64,000 bases of DNA from Syngnathus acus (taxonomy: Eukaryota > Chordata > Actinopteri > Syngnathiformes > Syngnathidae), in assembly GCF_901709675.1 (NCBI RefSeq), contig NC_051094.1, positions 14,766,501 through 14,830,500 on the forward strand. The letters run 5' to 3'. The notes under the pieces were generated by a model. It was not told the origin of the DNA. It was given only the letters and a program-made list of their open reading frames with translations, and searched no databases. Below are positions 43,032 through 56,200 of this stretch, in pieces (the first letter of the stretch is position 1; each line of letters opens with the position of its first letter). A program made the translations under genes and the position numbers.

Positions 43032-44600
43032 TTGGAAGCAAACAGAATGGAGCAATTTCCTCTTTGCTTATTTTTATCTTATTCACAAGTTTGCTGGTAT
43101 TCTGCTGGTGCGTTTTCCCTGATATGACCACAAGCTACAGGTGCCAATTCTTCTTTTGCCTCAGCTGTCTCGACAACTGAACCAGGTAGGAAATCATTTT
43201 GTTTTTGTATATTAAATTTTGCAGTGGTGTTGTTTTTTTGTTTATTTTTTCCCACTGCGCCATTGATTTTTTTCCCCTCTTGCTCTCCCCTGTATACTCA
43301 CCATGCTGGTCTATGATGTACTATTTGGTAGTGGCATGAACGGAAAAAAGTATTTGCCATAAATAATCTGGTTTCGTAAACCAATGTTTATTTTTTCAGA
43401 TCAAGGATTTTAATATGGAACACCAACAGAAATATGTCAACAAAATTAAAACATTCACAGTATTATGCATTGCTTCATGCAATTTTTAACAAAATGCACT
43501 TATTGAAAGATGTTGTCAAGCTGCATTTTGATCTGAATATATTCTCAAAGTTCTACCTTACAAACTCAAGTTGGCCATATTAAAGTTTTTAAATGAGTTT
43601 TTTTTTAACCCAAGCACTCCAACTCATTCTGTCTGACTTATTTGTTTTGCGGTTGTGTTCTTTAATTTGTTGTTGTGCTTAATTTTTATTTTTTTTCAGG
43701 GGGTGGTGGGCTGTTGTGTTTAGTTATTAGGTTGTTAAGAAACCCCTCGAAAACACCCACAGTTAACAAAGCAACAGAAGAACTGTTTTGGTGAGGAATA
43801 ACAGTAATGCACAATGTTTTTCCTTACACCTAAACTGATAAAAATGTTACAAATATATATACATAAAACAAAATCTGATTTGATGGACCAAACAATGCAG
43901 GCTCAAATCTTCCATTGTGTTGTTAGACCGACATTTGTGTGCGCTCATTTCTCTCGCTCCATCAGTTGAAACTATTGTTTTCAAGTCATGTGTGTCAAGG
44001 ATAGAAGTTTTTCAATTGGAGCTTAAATGCTAGTTTAGTTTTTCCAGATAGTGACATTTTGAGTTAAGCCCATTATTTGATGCACTTTAAAGTACAAAAC
44101 TTCATTTTGAAATTATATTCATAAAGCTAGTAATATGCACTCCTCCATTTTAAGTTTATCATAACATCCACACTCAAAGTTCTGAGTGCGCAAGTGCGTG
44201 TGCAAAATGTCAGGTTGCATTATGGTATGTAATATGAGTATGTTTGTAGCTTCCTTGACATGCCTAAATGATGGGAGTCTCATGTGAAGTTCCGGTACGC
44301 CGTAAAAAGTCCAGCTACTGAGAAGTGCCGTTATTCCCTCCTACTAAGTACCAGCCCACTTAAAGCACTGGCTAATATGAATAATTATTATTTTCCCTGA
44401 TACATTTGCAGTCAATTATAAAATATCAATTTTTCAATTGATAACAGCGATCAGCTAAAAGCACACATTATATAAATTGAGGGGGCAAAACATTCTATTG
44501 AGTCAAAAGCAAAACTTGTAATTTGTTAGGGAAGCCCATTTCTTGTCACCAGGATTGCACACAGCTCAGGAAAGATTATGGCCAATATAATTCTCTAAAT

Positions 44601-44909
44601 CACACGTGTCAAACTCAAGGCCCGGGGGCCAGATACGGCCCGCCATATCATTTTATGTGGCCCGCGGACAAATTGTGCATCAAATTCATGTCATTACTAA
44701 AATTGCAAATTGTCTTCACTTTCAAAAATCATCTTTTTCAAATATTTGAACAGTTTTTACGAGTCTAATTTGAAAACGAGATTTATTTTATAGCTTATAC
44801 TGTTTATAATATGAGGCGTTCATACATTTATTCGGGTTGACATAATGGCCCTCCGAAGGAAACCATGACTACAATGCGGCCCGCGACAAAAATGAGTTTG
44901 ACACCCCTG
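44601..44909 (+). mobile_element. hAT MITE, copy 2
   Basis: Same family and orientation as 40988; perfect 8-bp duplication ctctaaat at 44593-44600 and 44910-44917. Confidence 0.9.
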
Positions 44910-44949
44910 CTCTAAATCATAAGATTTTTTTGGCTGTCACTGAAAAACC

Positions 44950-45275
44950 TGTAGCTTCAACTCCCCCGACAGGATTTCCAATCTTGGGTTGAGGTCTGGA
45001 CCTCAATTAGCTTGTTCTTGAGCAAGTCCTTTGTTGCCCAGGCAGTATGTTTTGGGTCATCGTCATGGTCATAGTCTGCTTTCATTTCATCTTCTGAACA
45101 TGTAAATATAAATAAATAGAATAGATCAACAAATAGATCAACTTTGGTTTCACCTGAGCATAGCATTTCTCCCAAACCATCCCCAAGTCATTTACATGTT
45201 TATTAGCAAACTTAATGTAAGCCTTTACATGTGCCTTCTTCAGCAAAGGGGCCCTGCGGGTGCTTGACACTGCAA
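44950..45275 (-). pseudogene. Tc1-like transposase remnant
   Basis: The - strand reads RRAPLLKKAHVKAYIKFANKH and, after breaks, DDDPKHTAWATKDLL, both standard Tc1 transposase blocks. Out of frame with each other and truncated. Confidence 0.7.
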
Positions 45276-46779
45276 TATTTCACTCCATTAAGCTCCTTTG
45301 ACAGTACACTTAGCAGGGTGCAGTGCACTGTCCACGAATCCATTTACTATGTATGTGGTGAGGAGCAGACATCTTGCTGGGTGGCAAGGGGCAAGGCACC
45401 ACACATTTAATTGTCCTTTTCAGCGTCGTGACATTAGATGAGAGGATGCAGTAAGAGAGGTGCCGGCACAGTGATTTAGTGCTATTTTGGCCGACATGTT
45501 TACACATAATGGCATGAGAATCCCCAAGGGAGACACAAGAGATGACATACAGTGACGTGTTTGAGAAGACACTGCTCAGCACCGGCTCAGCCTGAACTAT
45601 ACCTTAAAGTGGTCTTGGTAGAACTGTAGCCCTTAGTAAAGGATGCGCCCATGGTCCCCACCTTCTCCTTCTTCAAATGAATAGAGCCAGGAGTGAATGA
45701 TACATCTTGTTGAGATGCAGTCGTGTCCAAACTAGCAAGTCTCCAACAGTTTCCAAGTTTACTTTCTGGTGGAAAGCTACGTCAGCACTTCCAAATATGG
45801 GCATGCTGCTGCTATCGTATTTCCGCTGTACCACGCAGCATTTTCAAGCCGAGCGAGTGCAGTGTGAAAACGACTTGGCAGGGTATTTTGTTGCCAACTG
45901 TTCTCTTGGTCTCTGAGGTCAAAAAATGCCTTCATATTATTAACAAATTCATACCGATGCTTTGAGACTACTCATGATCATCCTCATTCCATGAGTCGAG
46001 ATCTTGAATGGACCAAGGACAAAACTGCCAGTCATGTGCCTCACCTACTCACCAAGCCTTCACAGATCTTCTTCTTTGTGCTCCAAACACTTCAAATCTA
46101 GTTGTCTATCCATACAACTTGCAGTCTTCCATTTCCATTATACATGTTAGTCTACTGTAAATCCTTTCTTTTTTTGTGACCACGCCCCGATTCCTTTTTT
46201 GAAAAAAAAAAAACTTTCCTAGAAGACCCAGTCACCTCTTGACCGTGGATGTTGAGACTGGCGTTTTAAGGGTACAATTTACTGAAACTGCTAGTTGAGG
46301 ACCTATTAGGTGTCTATTTCTCAAACTAAAAACTGTAATATACTTCTCCTCAAGCTTCGTTGTGCACAGGTTGCCACCTCTAGCCACTTAGCTTTCTATT
46401 CTGGTTTGTGCCTTTCCCTGTTGGAAATCTTCAATTTCTTGGCAATAGCTTGTATGTAATTGCTTTCATTTCCCAGAACCAGACTGTTGAGTTTCAAAAG
46501 ATAGCTGTCATATTATGGCCTTAGAGTATGAATAAACCCATAAATGCTGATGCTCGTGATACCCAACAAGGTTAAGGTCCAATTTTATAGCTTCAATAAA
46601 CAGCACAATAGCTTTAAGTTATGCTGACATAGTTGCACAAGGGGTTTCTAATCATCAATTAACCTTTCAACATAACTACCCGAAACAATCCATTAGAACA
46701 CTCTATTAACAGTTGCTGTAAAAAGGCTGTACACCTACTGTATGTTAGGTATCCTGATTAATTAATTGTTGATCTAAAT

Positions 46780-47596
46780 CAGTGGTTCCCAAACTTTTGC
46801 AGGCTGGCGCCCCCTTTGGCTCCCCAGTGAATTCCTAGCGCCCCCCCCCCCCCAAGGCATTTATATAAAAAAATAATACATTTATATAAATAAATAAATA
46901 ATACATTTATAATATCATTACCATTACGTTGAATTAGTGGGAGCACTGAGTTTGTTTCTCAGAAACGAGCCGGTCCCATCTAGACGTAATCGGAGACAAT
47001 GACACCCGAAGTGATTTAAGGTTTGTCTTTTATTGCAGGATGCTTGGTCTCCATGTGTTGAAGCAGTTTTGAATGCTTCACTGCCTGGTTAGTTAGCCTG
47101 TCGCCACATATTAGCTTTGCGGGCTCGACTGGGGAAACATGTCACGTGACCGGGATGAGTGTCTTGTCCTGAATTAATTGATCGTCGATAAAAAAAAAAA
47201 AATTCTGTGCGGCTTGGCGGCCCGGTACCAAGTGACCCACGGACCGGTACCGGTCCGCGGCCCGGTGGTTGGGGACCACTGCCCTAACCAGCTCAACACA
47301 ACACAACACGACGCGTTCTGGCGAGTCCCCAATTTCATGTTGACTTGAACTCAAGGTGATGTTGACCGCCAGAATGCGGTTTTTATTATAAGATAAAATT
47401 CTGAACATTACAAGCTTGAAATTACAAACCTGAGCTTTTGCTTTTGTAGTCTATGCTGTCGGATCTGACTGGGCCAGAGCGGCGTGTTGTGTACAAATCG
47501 ACTGCCGCCCCCCTACCGCCCCTTTCTTCCTCACCGCCCCCCCAGATCTTTCCACCGCCCCCAGGGGGGCGGTACCGCCCACTTTGGGAACCACTG
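46780..47596. mobile_element. hAT-type element carrying a second, nested hAT
   Basis: Outer ends CAGTGGTTCCCAAAC and its mirror TTGGGAACCACTG, with 8-bp duplication atctaaat at 46772-46779 and 47597-47604. Inside, up to about 47273, a second element ends in CCGCGGCCCGGTGGTTGGGG, the mirrored start of another hAT repeat family. The inner left boundary is near 46935 but uncertain. Confidence 0.75.
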
Positions 47597-48370
47597 ATCT
47601 AAATAAAAACATTTTCCTCTTAAAAATAAAGAAATTACTAAGTGAGGCCGAGCCAAACTTTCCAAGTAGTTATGCAGTGTCTTTCAAAGGTGGGTACAAC
47701 CCTCACATTTTTTCACAATTAATTTTCATATTGTATCCATAGAACAACTCCGACAACAAAAAATAAACATTTCCCAAGGAGAAAATGTCCAAATTGGGCG
47801 AATTATTGGACATGTTATCATGCGCATACTCGCTCCTACTGTTTACTACAAGTTCAATGTGGTACCTCATGTCAAAGAACTCTCTGAGGATCAGAAAAAA
47901 AGTGCTGAGATAATAATTGGCTACAGTAGATTGCTAACTACCTAAAAATGAGCTAGCTAAGAACGACACGATTTTCACAGTTCTGATTCCTCACAGAAAA
48001 AGCTTTGCCATGATTGAACAATGGCTCAGGACTGCTGTAGCCATGTATTGCGGTCCGATGAAACCAAGATAAAACCTAATTGGTTCAAATGGTGTCAAGT
48101 ATGCTTGGTGGCACCCAGTTGAGGAAGTACAAGGAAAAATGAGTCTTGCCAATGGTCAAGCATGGTCTGATGGTGCATGGGTTCTGCTGGCATTGGGGAG
48201 CTACAGTTTATTGAGGAAACCATTCATGTCAATACGTATGTACAAGCAGAGCATTGATTGAATTGATTCATTGAATTTATTGAAAGAACGGCATAATAAA
48301 ACTTTCCATGTCTCCATCAGGTCTTGTATGTGCTCCCATGAGTCTAACCACGGTATTACGTATTGTGTTT

Positions 48371-48652
48371 GTGGAATATGAGTTAAGCAGCAAAATTCCA
48401 CCTGTTTTTATCCATTTCAGCAGGTGGCCATTTTGACACACTGTTGACTGAAAATTATATCACAGTTGTCACGGGTCACAACCAATCACGGCTCAGCTTC
48501 AGAAAACTGGGAAGCCATGATTGGTTGTGACCCAAGACCTGGCAACTGTGATGTCGTTTTCAGTCGACAGTAAGTGACAAAATCTCTGCCCATTGTGATG
48601 GATAAAAACAGGTGCTTTTAACTTATTTGATTCATATTCCACCAACAAAATA
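48371..48652. repeat. Fold-back repeat / MITE
   Basis: Left arm GTGGAATATGA...CACCTGTTTTTATCCAT, also 'gtcacgggtcacaaccaat', pairs with right arm 'attggttgtgaccc'...ATGGATAAAAACAGGTG...TCATATTCCAC. Imperfect, long inverted repeat without coding. Confidence 0.7.
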
Positions 48653-48699
48653 TTAATCAGAACACTGTTTCAATTTGTTGGGCTGCACAGAACATATCT

Positions 48700-49038
48700 T
48701 CCATCCATCCATTTTCTGTAACGCTTTGTCCCCACGGGGGTCGCGTCAGCCGTCATCGGGCAGCAGGCGGGGGACACCCTGAACTGGTTGCCAGCCAATC
48801 GCAGGGCACACAGAGACGAACAACCATCCGCACTCGCACTCACGCCTAGGGGCAATTTGGAGTGCTCAATTGGCCTACCAAGCATGTTTTTGGGATGTGG
48901 GAGGAAACTGGAGTGCCCGGAGAAAACCCACGCGGACATGGGGAGATGCAAACTCCACACAGGGAGGGCCGGAGGTGGAATCGAACCCACACCCTCCTAA
49001 CTGTGAGGCGGACGTGCTACCCAGTGTACCACCAAGCC
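48700..49038 (+). repeat. Dispersed teleost repeat, near-complete copy
   Basis: CCATCCATCCATTTTCTG head through 'ccagccaatcgcagggcaca', 'gtttttgggatgtgggagga' and a final 'gtggaatcgaacccacac...ctgtgaggc' part. The tail resembles a tRNA T arm, which would fit a SINE-like origin. Confidence 0.75.
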
Positions 49039-50340
49039 CAGAACATATCTTTACAAATACAATTTTTGGCTTGACTTCCGTTTTAACATAGTGCTGGAAG
49101 ATAATAGTGACAACAAAATATATTGACACATTGAGCAAATATGGAGATTTTCTTTTGGAGTGTAATGGCTGTATGTGTTATTTTCAGGAACAATTAATTT
49201 TCACTGTTAAACAAAGTGTATATGGTTTGACCTACGTTGTGTCATTCCTTCAGTATTAGCACACGAAAAGATATAATTGAACACTTCTATCTGTTTCTTC
49301 ATATATTTTTTCTTTTTGGAGTAGCACATACATTGCATATCCTCTATATATGCAGGCAGCCTAGCACATGAACACACCATTCCATGTGCATGTGAGCTTG
49401 AGTGCAGCTTGTGTTCAGTTTTGACAGGGTGATCCCATTGATCCTTCCTGCCTACTGGGTGTGAAGGACACTGATGTGACAGCACTAATTACCGAGGCAG
49501 GGAGCCACCACTGCAAACATTCCCGAGTACAGCTCAACTTGGTTTGACTCTCCACCAGGCGCCTTCTCCCATCCCATCCCTCTGGAATGTCCACAATAGA
49601 AAGAACATTGTCACTGGGATAATGTATATAAGCACAACATTTTGAGAGCAATCCTGAATGGCAATAAAGAGTAAAGACTCATTGAGGCTTGATGCTAACT
49701 CACTATTTTCATGAATTTTGATAATGACGTAAGTCATGGATCGGTAACTTTAATGATGGAAGGGAACCAAACAGATTAGCCAAAATCTGCACAACGATGG
49801 CCAACATATAAATCCTCCTATGTGACAAAGACGTCAAATCCAGGACTAGAAAGTAAACCCTGTCACAGTTTGTCATTAGCTAGACATGCTTCTACTCACT
49901 CGGCAGGTATAATTTTGAGCCAAACCAGCCCGTAATAGTGACCTATTATAATCAATGTGATTTACACACTGGATTGCTGATATGGTGAGCATTCCTTTCT
50001 TGTGTGTGTTGGTTTTTGTGATGACACTCAAACTAACATGAATTATTTTTTATTACACAACGGTGATACATACATTGTTGCCATTAAAATGGGGAAATTT
50101 AATGCACGGAATAAAATCCAATCCAATCCAATTTCATTGTCACAGGAGCAGTGAAAATCAGCTATGCAACTCACACTTTGCGACATAAGAAAATACATGC
50201 ACACATAAAAACCTTTTCACAGAACATACAATTCCTCACATTTGCGAGAATATGGTTGTAAAGCAATAATTTACATTCAGGTATTTTTCATCAGATAGTC
50301 TTGCCCAGATTTTGATCATTGTTAAATTTACCTATAAACG

Positions 50341-50362
50341 GGGGGGGGGGGGGGGGGGGGGG
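50341..50362. repeat. Poly(G) run
   Basis: 22 consecutive G on the + strand. Confidence 0.95.
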
Positions 50363-50518
50363 TCATTATTAGTCCTTCCTGTATGGTGTGGTCAGATGCA
50401 TTTCACAGTTTAGTGGCAGAAGCTGGTTTTGAACTTTGTGGTGTGACTTAAATGTCCTGTGGCGATTCACAGAGGGAAGCGGTGGGAACAGTGAGTGTCC
50501 GAGGCGATAAGTCTATAG

Positions 50519-50817
50519 CAGGGGTGTCAAACTCGTTTATTTCGCGGGCCGCATTGTAGTCATAGCTTCTTTCAGAGGGCCATTATGACTGTCAACCCAA
50601 ATAAATGTATGAGCACCTCATATTATATACAGTAAAAGCTACAAAACAAACTGACAAATAACTCGTTTTCAAATCAGACGAGTAAAAAATGTTTAAGTGA
50701 AGACAATTTGCAATTCTAGTAATGACAAGAATTTGATGCACAATTTGTCTTCGCGGGCCACATAAAATGATGTGGCGGGCCGTATCTGGCCCCCGGGCCT
50801 TGAGTTTGACACTTGTG
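50519..50817 (-). mobile_element. hAT MITE, copy 3
   Basis: Begins CAGGGGTGTCAAACTC; ends TTGAGTTTGACACTTGTG. Opposite orientation to the other two. Perfect 8-bp duplication gtctatag at 50511-50518 and 50818-50825. Confidence 0.9.
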
Positions 50818-51075
50818 GTCTATAGTCATCAGACAAGGTACGGACATCATTAGCTAATTTGCAGTTTTAGCATCTGGTCAGGCTTTAAAAGAAAAATTCA
50901 ATAAAATTAAGAATCAGATTAAATTTACAAATCAGTCTTAATAATGAATAATTACAATGATGCAATTTAGACAATAGTGTATATACTTTTGAAAAAACAT
51001 CAGGTGTAGGTTAAAAGCAGTGGAAAACAATACACCGCATTCAGCAACCGTGTTTAAATAACATTTATTTAATAG

Positions 51076-51188
<113 letters not shown>

Positions 51189-52456
51189 AAAGGTTAATGA
51201 ACATTAGCCATTAACACCTGATCTAGCAGGCTGCTATTCAGTGTTCTAATCGTTTGGGATTTTTCATTATAGTTCATTTTTTTGTTTTGACTTTTTTTTT
51301 TGATGCTGTATTTTTAGTTTGTTTTTATTTATTTTTGGTTCTTGGTTTTGTTTGCTTGTTTGTGTATTTGTTTGTTTCTTTGTTTTGCGTATTTGTCAAG
51401 TCCAAAAAGTCACTAAATCATAAAGTTAGCAAGTCTTACCTTGAAACAATTCAATATTTTTTGTGGTAATCATTTTCTGCCTTCATCTGACTTCATCTCC
51501 TGAAGTCGATGCTGGTAATCTTCTACTTCATAAATCATGATGCATAGGAGTATCATTTTCCTTCAGTTTGAAGGCCGTACTTTACCAGCTACAGTTTGTG
51601 ATATGTCAATGTCACCCGAGTGTTGTCAACCATTGTTTCCTTAAGTCATTTAGAAAACGTGCTGCCCGTTGAATCTTTTATACTGCACACATTAGTTCCA
51701 GGTTTGCGTTGGAGTTGTTCTTACACAATCTTAATAATTACAGCACCAGTGTAATCTTCATTTGGCTGGTCACTGGCCCTGATTACCACCTACCCAGAAC
51801 CACCGCTACTTTGGAGCAAATATTTATAGTCAATATAGTTAGGCTCTGCCCATAATGTTCTTAAAGTTTGCCAGTTGTGCTGAGTGGGTGAGTTTCATAC
51901 TGATAAGTTACACTCACATTAGTTTCAGTCATGCAAATTTCCATTGACTTTGCCTGGCTTTTAATTATTTTCCCATTGATCTCCTGCAAAGGTCAACATG
52001 CAGGTCAGTGCACAAGATTCATGATTGCTGTTGCTCTTGTTTCGCTCTCATTGAATCAGAGCAATGACACACGAGCAACACATTAGCATGTGTATTTACA
52101 GGCCCACGAATAAAAATAAATTCAATAACACACAGACATCATCGCTATCAAAAACACAAAATATGTTGGGAGTGATGCAGATTTTCAGTTTTATTAACAT
52201 TTCTGTATATATCTTTATGTTTCCATTATATTAATATCAATCGTTTAATTGGAAAATACATCAAGTTTGTGAATGTGGAAAATTTTAAAAACATCACAAA
52301 TATTATACCAAAACCTTTTGACCAAACCAGATATAACAAAATCATTACCACCGCAAATATGGAATGACAGTTAACATAATGAGTTAACATAATTATAAAT
52401 GATACTGTCGTTTAGACTTATTCTTAACTCTGTCACTCTTTGTCGACATTAGCAGG

Positions 52457-52514
52457 ATGGAGCACGGAGACAGAGGGGTGGGTGGCTCACACCTACGTTA
52501 TGAGGAACAGGAAG
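52457..52514 (+). CDS. slc4a5: slc4a5 coding exon 1 (residues 1-19)
   Basis: [19 protein letters not shown], one base carried over. Donor gtgagt; an AG at 52451-52452 could be an acceptor, implying a further 5' UTR exon. Confidence 0.75.
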
Positions 52515-53170
52515 GTGAGTGTAATCTTTTCAAACTCTTTTAAAAAAACAAAAATCCATTACAGTAAATCCATATTACACTTTATGATTTTTACTTTTAG
52601 TAGATGATGTTCAGTATTGCAGTAGTGCTTTACGACTTGGAAAGGTGTGTAAATGAAACTTCAGTCCAATCTTGTGTATTTTTTTAATTTGTTGTTTTAA
52701 TATTGTACTCTTTATAACCTCTCAAGGAGAAATTCAACAATGAATGAGCAATAATCAATATTATTGGCAGAAATAGAGGTCAACATAATCAAATTTCACC
52801 TCAGGCCCTAAGGAGCTGTGGGTTATTTCCTTAGTGTCTATGCATCTTACATACTGTAAGAGGTTGATGGCTAATCATTTCGAAAGATGTTGCAAATCCA
52901 GCATGTATTTGTGAATCTTCGGATCATCTTTGTCAGCAGATCATCAGTCTATCTACATTGGTGTGCCAGTTCCTCGAGGATATCGGCGTAAGCGCAGGCG
53001 AAGGCGTTCTAGTCATGACACCAGCAACACGGACAGAGACAGACGCTACAGCCATCAAAGACACCACGAGGCTGACCAGTATAGAGACATAGACATTGAA
53101 GAAGGAATCATGGATTCACCCGACCAGAGTCTCCAAGACATAAACCGCACAAGTAAGTTGTGTGTGTGTG

Positions 53171-53247
<77 letters not shown>

Positions 53248-56200
53248 GTATATCAAAGGATTTATTGTTTAGTTATTTTAAAAGAGATTTATGGCGGCAT
53301 TATTTCACATCATGTTCAATCCATGACCAATTTTATTTATGACATACCTTTCCTCATTACCCTATTACACAAGCAATGGCATCATTTGGTAATGGTAACT
53401 GCTGATTTGGTGAGCCAATTACTAATTTTGTTTTTTGGTCACACATTGGAACCGGCCTACTGGGCAAAAATTATTATATATACTGTTGTGTAGATTTTAC
53501 AATACAAAAAAATATATATATACTATATATGTCTTTTGTTCCTGTTTTTATGAAGTTATTTGTAATTGTTTAGTTTCAGTTCAGGGAAAAAAATAGCATA
53601 AGTGGAATAAGCCGTGGGTTGCTGTCAGCCGAGTACATCAATTTTATTGATCACTCATGACATTAGAAAACAACACGTGTACAATAGTACACCTCCCAGA
53701 AAGATTTTATTCTATGAGATAATACTCAATTACACAAATTAAATTATTTTTATTGTTATTAGTACCTATTTATTAATTTTAAGGTATTAAGTCATTGCAC
53801 TGCTGCTGCCATTACCTTGGTCTTGGCAATTAAAAGAAAACGTTTTAATTTTCGTTTCTATGTACCTGAATACGTAGTGTATATTTGGGCTTTAATTTAC
53901 AATGAAATAGTTTGAATTGCATCCCCTTTTTCCTCATATTGTGTTGTCTTCATATTGTTTTTGTTTTATGTCTCTTTCTGTGTTGAGGACCACAATGGAA
54001 ATAAGTGCTTGGCTTTATTGTGTATTTATCCTCATTAATGCCTGATGGAATGACAGGAAGTTTGAAGATTAAGTTTCCTGACGTGCTTTCAAAAGAAATT
54101 AAGGGGAAGTCGAGAAAAGTATTAGTTTATTAAATGCAAAAATATCCCTGGATCTTTTCTCGGTCTATGTTTGACCCCGTTTCCTTAAACATCTCAAACA
54201 AACAGTTTAGTTCCGAATGTCCTCCTTCCTGAACTGTTTTGTTTTCCATTAAGTGTCACCAGCAGCTGAGCGGCTACGTTACATTCTGAATGAAGATGAT
54301 GACATGCCTACGCCCACACTCTTCACTGAAATGGACACGCTACAGCGTGAAGGGGATGAACTGGAGTGGAAAGAGTCTGCAAGGTGGATGCTCTCACTCA
54401 TTAATACTTACATCCTGATTTGCAAATGACTGCAAATGCAAATTAAAACTCTACTAATGTAAAAGTCGTAAATCAGACTTGAGTCATCACCTTATCGTGG
54501 TGGAAGGGTTTGTGTGTCCCTAGGAGCCATGTCTGGGGCTTCATGCCCCTGGTAGCGTCACCCATGGCAAAAGGGTCCTAGGTGAAGGGCCAGACGAAGC
54601 ACGGCTCAAAAGACCCCTTATGAAGAACACAATATACATATGGACTTAATTTTCCCTTGCCCGGACGCGGGTCACCGGGGCCCCCCTCTGGAGCCAGGCC
54701 TGGAGGTGGGGCTCGAAGGCGAGCGTCTGGTGGCCGGGCCTTCGCCCATGTGGCCCGGCTGGGCACAGCCCGAAAAGGGAACGTGGGTCCCCCTTCCCAT
54801 GGGCTCACCCCCTTGGGAGGGGCCAAAGGCGGGAACCTTGGCGGTCCGATCCCCGGCTGCAGAAGCTGGCTCTTGAGACATGGAATGTCACCTCTCTGGC
54901 TGGAAAGGAACCCGAGCAGGTGTGTGAGGCAGAAAAGTTCCGACTAGACATAGTCGGACTTGCCTCCACACACAGCTTAGGTTCTGGTACAAGCTCTCTC
55001 GAGAGGGGCTGGACTCTCTCCCACTCTGGAGTTGCCCACGGTGAGAGGCGTCGAGCAGGTGTGGGCCTACTTATTGCCCCCCGGCTGGGCGCCTGCACAT
55101 TGGGGTTCACCTCGGTGAACGAGAGGGTAGCCTTCCTCCGCCTTCGGGTGGGGGGACGGGTCCTGTTTGTGCCCATGCACCGAACAGCAGCTCAGAATAC
55201 CCACCCTTTTTGGGGTCCGTAGTGGACGTGCTGGAGAGTGCTCCCTCTGGGGACTCCATCGTTCTACTGGGTGACTTCAATGCTCACGTGGGCAATGACA
55301 GTGAGACCTGGAAGGGCGTGATTGGGAGGAACGGCTCCCCCCGATCTGAACCCGAGCGGTGTTCTATTGTTGGACTTCTGTGCTCGACACGTATTGTCAA
55401 TAATGAACACCATGTGCAAACATAAGGGTGTCCATGTGTGCACTTGGCACCAGGACACCGTAGGCCGCAGTTTGATGATCGACTTTGTAGTCGTGTCATC
55501 GGATTTGCGGCTGCATGTTTTGGACACTCGGATGAAGAGAGGGGCGGAGCTGTCAACTGATCACCACCTGGTGGTGTGTTGGCTACGATGGTGGGGGAAG
55601 ATGCCAGTCCGACCTGGCAGACCCAAACGTACTGTGAGGGTCTGCTGAGAACGTCCGACAGAATCCCCTGTCAGGAAGAGCTTCAACTCCCACCTCCGGC
55701 AGAGCTTTTCCCGCGTCCCGGAGGAGGTGGGGGACGTTGAGTCCGAGTGGACCATGTTCCGTGCCTCCATTGTTGAGGCAGCCGACCGGAGCTGTGGCCG
55801 TAAGGTGGTCGGTGCCTGTCGTGGCGGCAATCCCCGAACCCGCTGGTGGACACCGGCGGTAAGGGATGCTGTCAAGCTGAAGAAGGAGTCCTATCGGGCC
55901 GTTTTGGCCTGTGGGACTCCGGAGGCAGCTAACAGGTACCGGATGGCCAAGCGGAACGCGGCTTCGGCGGTTGCTGAGGCAAAAACCCGGGCGTGGGAGG
56001 AGTCTAGCGAGGCCAAGGAGAATGACTTCCGGACGGCTTCGAGGAAATTCTGGTCCACCATCCGGCGTCTCAGGAGGGGAAAGCAGTGCACCATCAACAC
56101 TGTTCACAGTGAAGATGGCGTGCTGCTGACCTCAACTCGGGACGTTGTGAGTAATACTTCGAAGACCTCCTCCTTGCACAGTCTATTTATTTATTTGTTT

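Larger units (their letters stand above)
47672..49290 (+). mobile_element. Decayed Tc1 element, interrupted twice
   Basis: Left part (47672-48260) holds 'aaaatgtccaaattgggc', 'aaagaactctctgaggatc', 'tccgatgaaaccaagataaa' and 'ggggagctacagtttattga', in order for a fish Tc1. The tail resumes at 49085 with 'gtgctggaagataatagtga' and an inverted terminal sequence. A fold-back (48371-48652) and a dispersed repeat (48700-49038) sit between. Confidence 0.6.

Noticed and set aside
42961-43190. Non-coding first exon of slc4a5
   Set aside because: A donor-like site and GA/ACAG-rich sequence are suggestive, but nothing in the sequence ties it to the gene.
54578-55222. Several overlapping GC-rich open frames on both strands near slc4a5 exon 3
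   Set aside because: Shadows of the LINE endonuclease and its 5' UTR.
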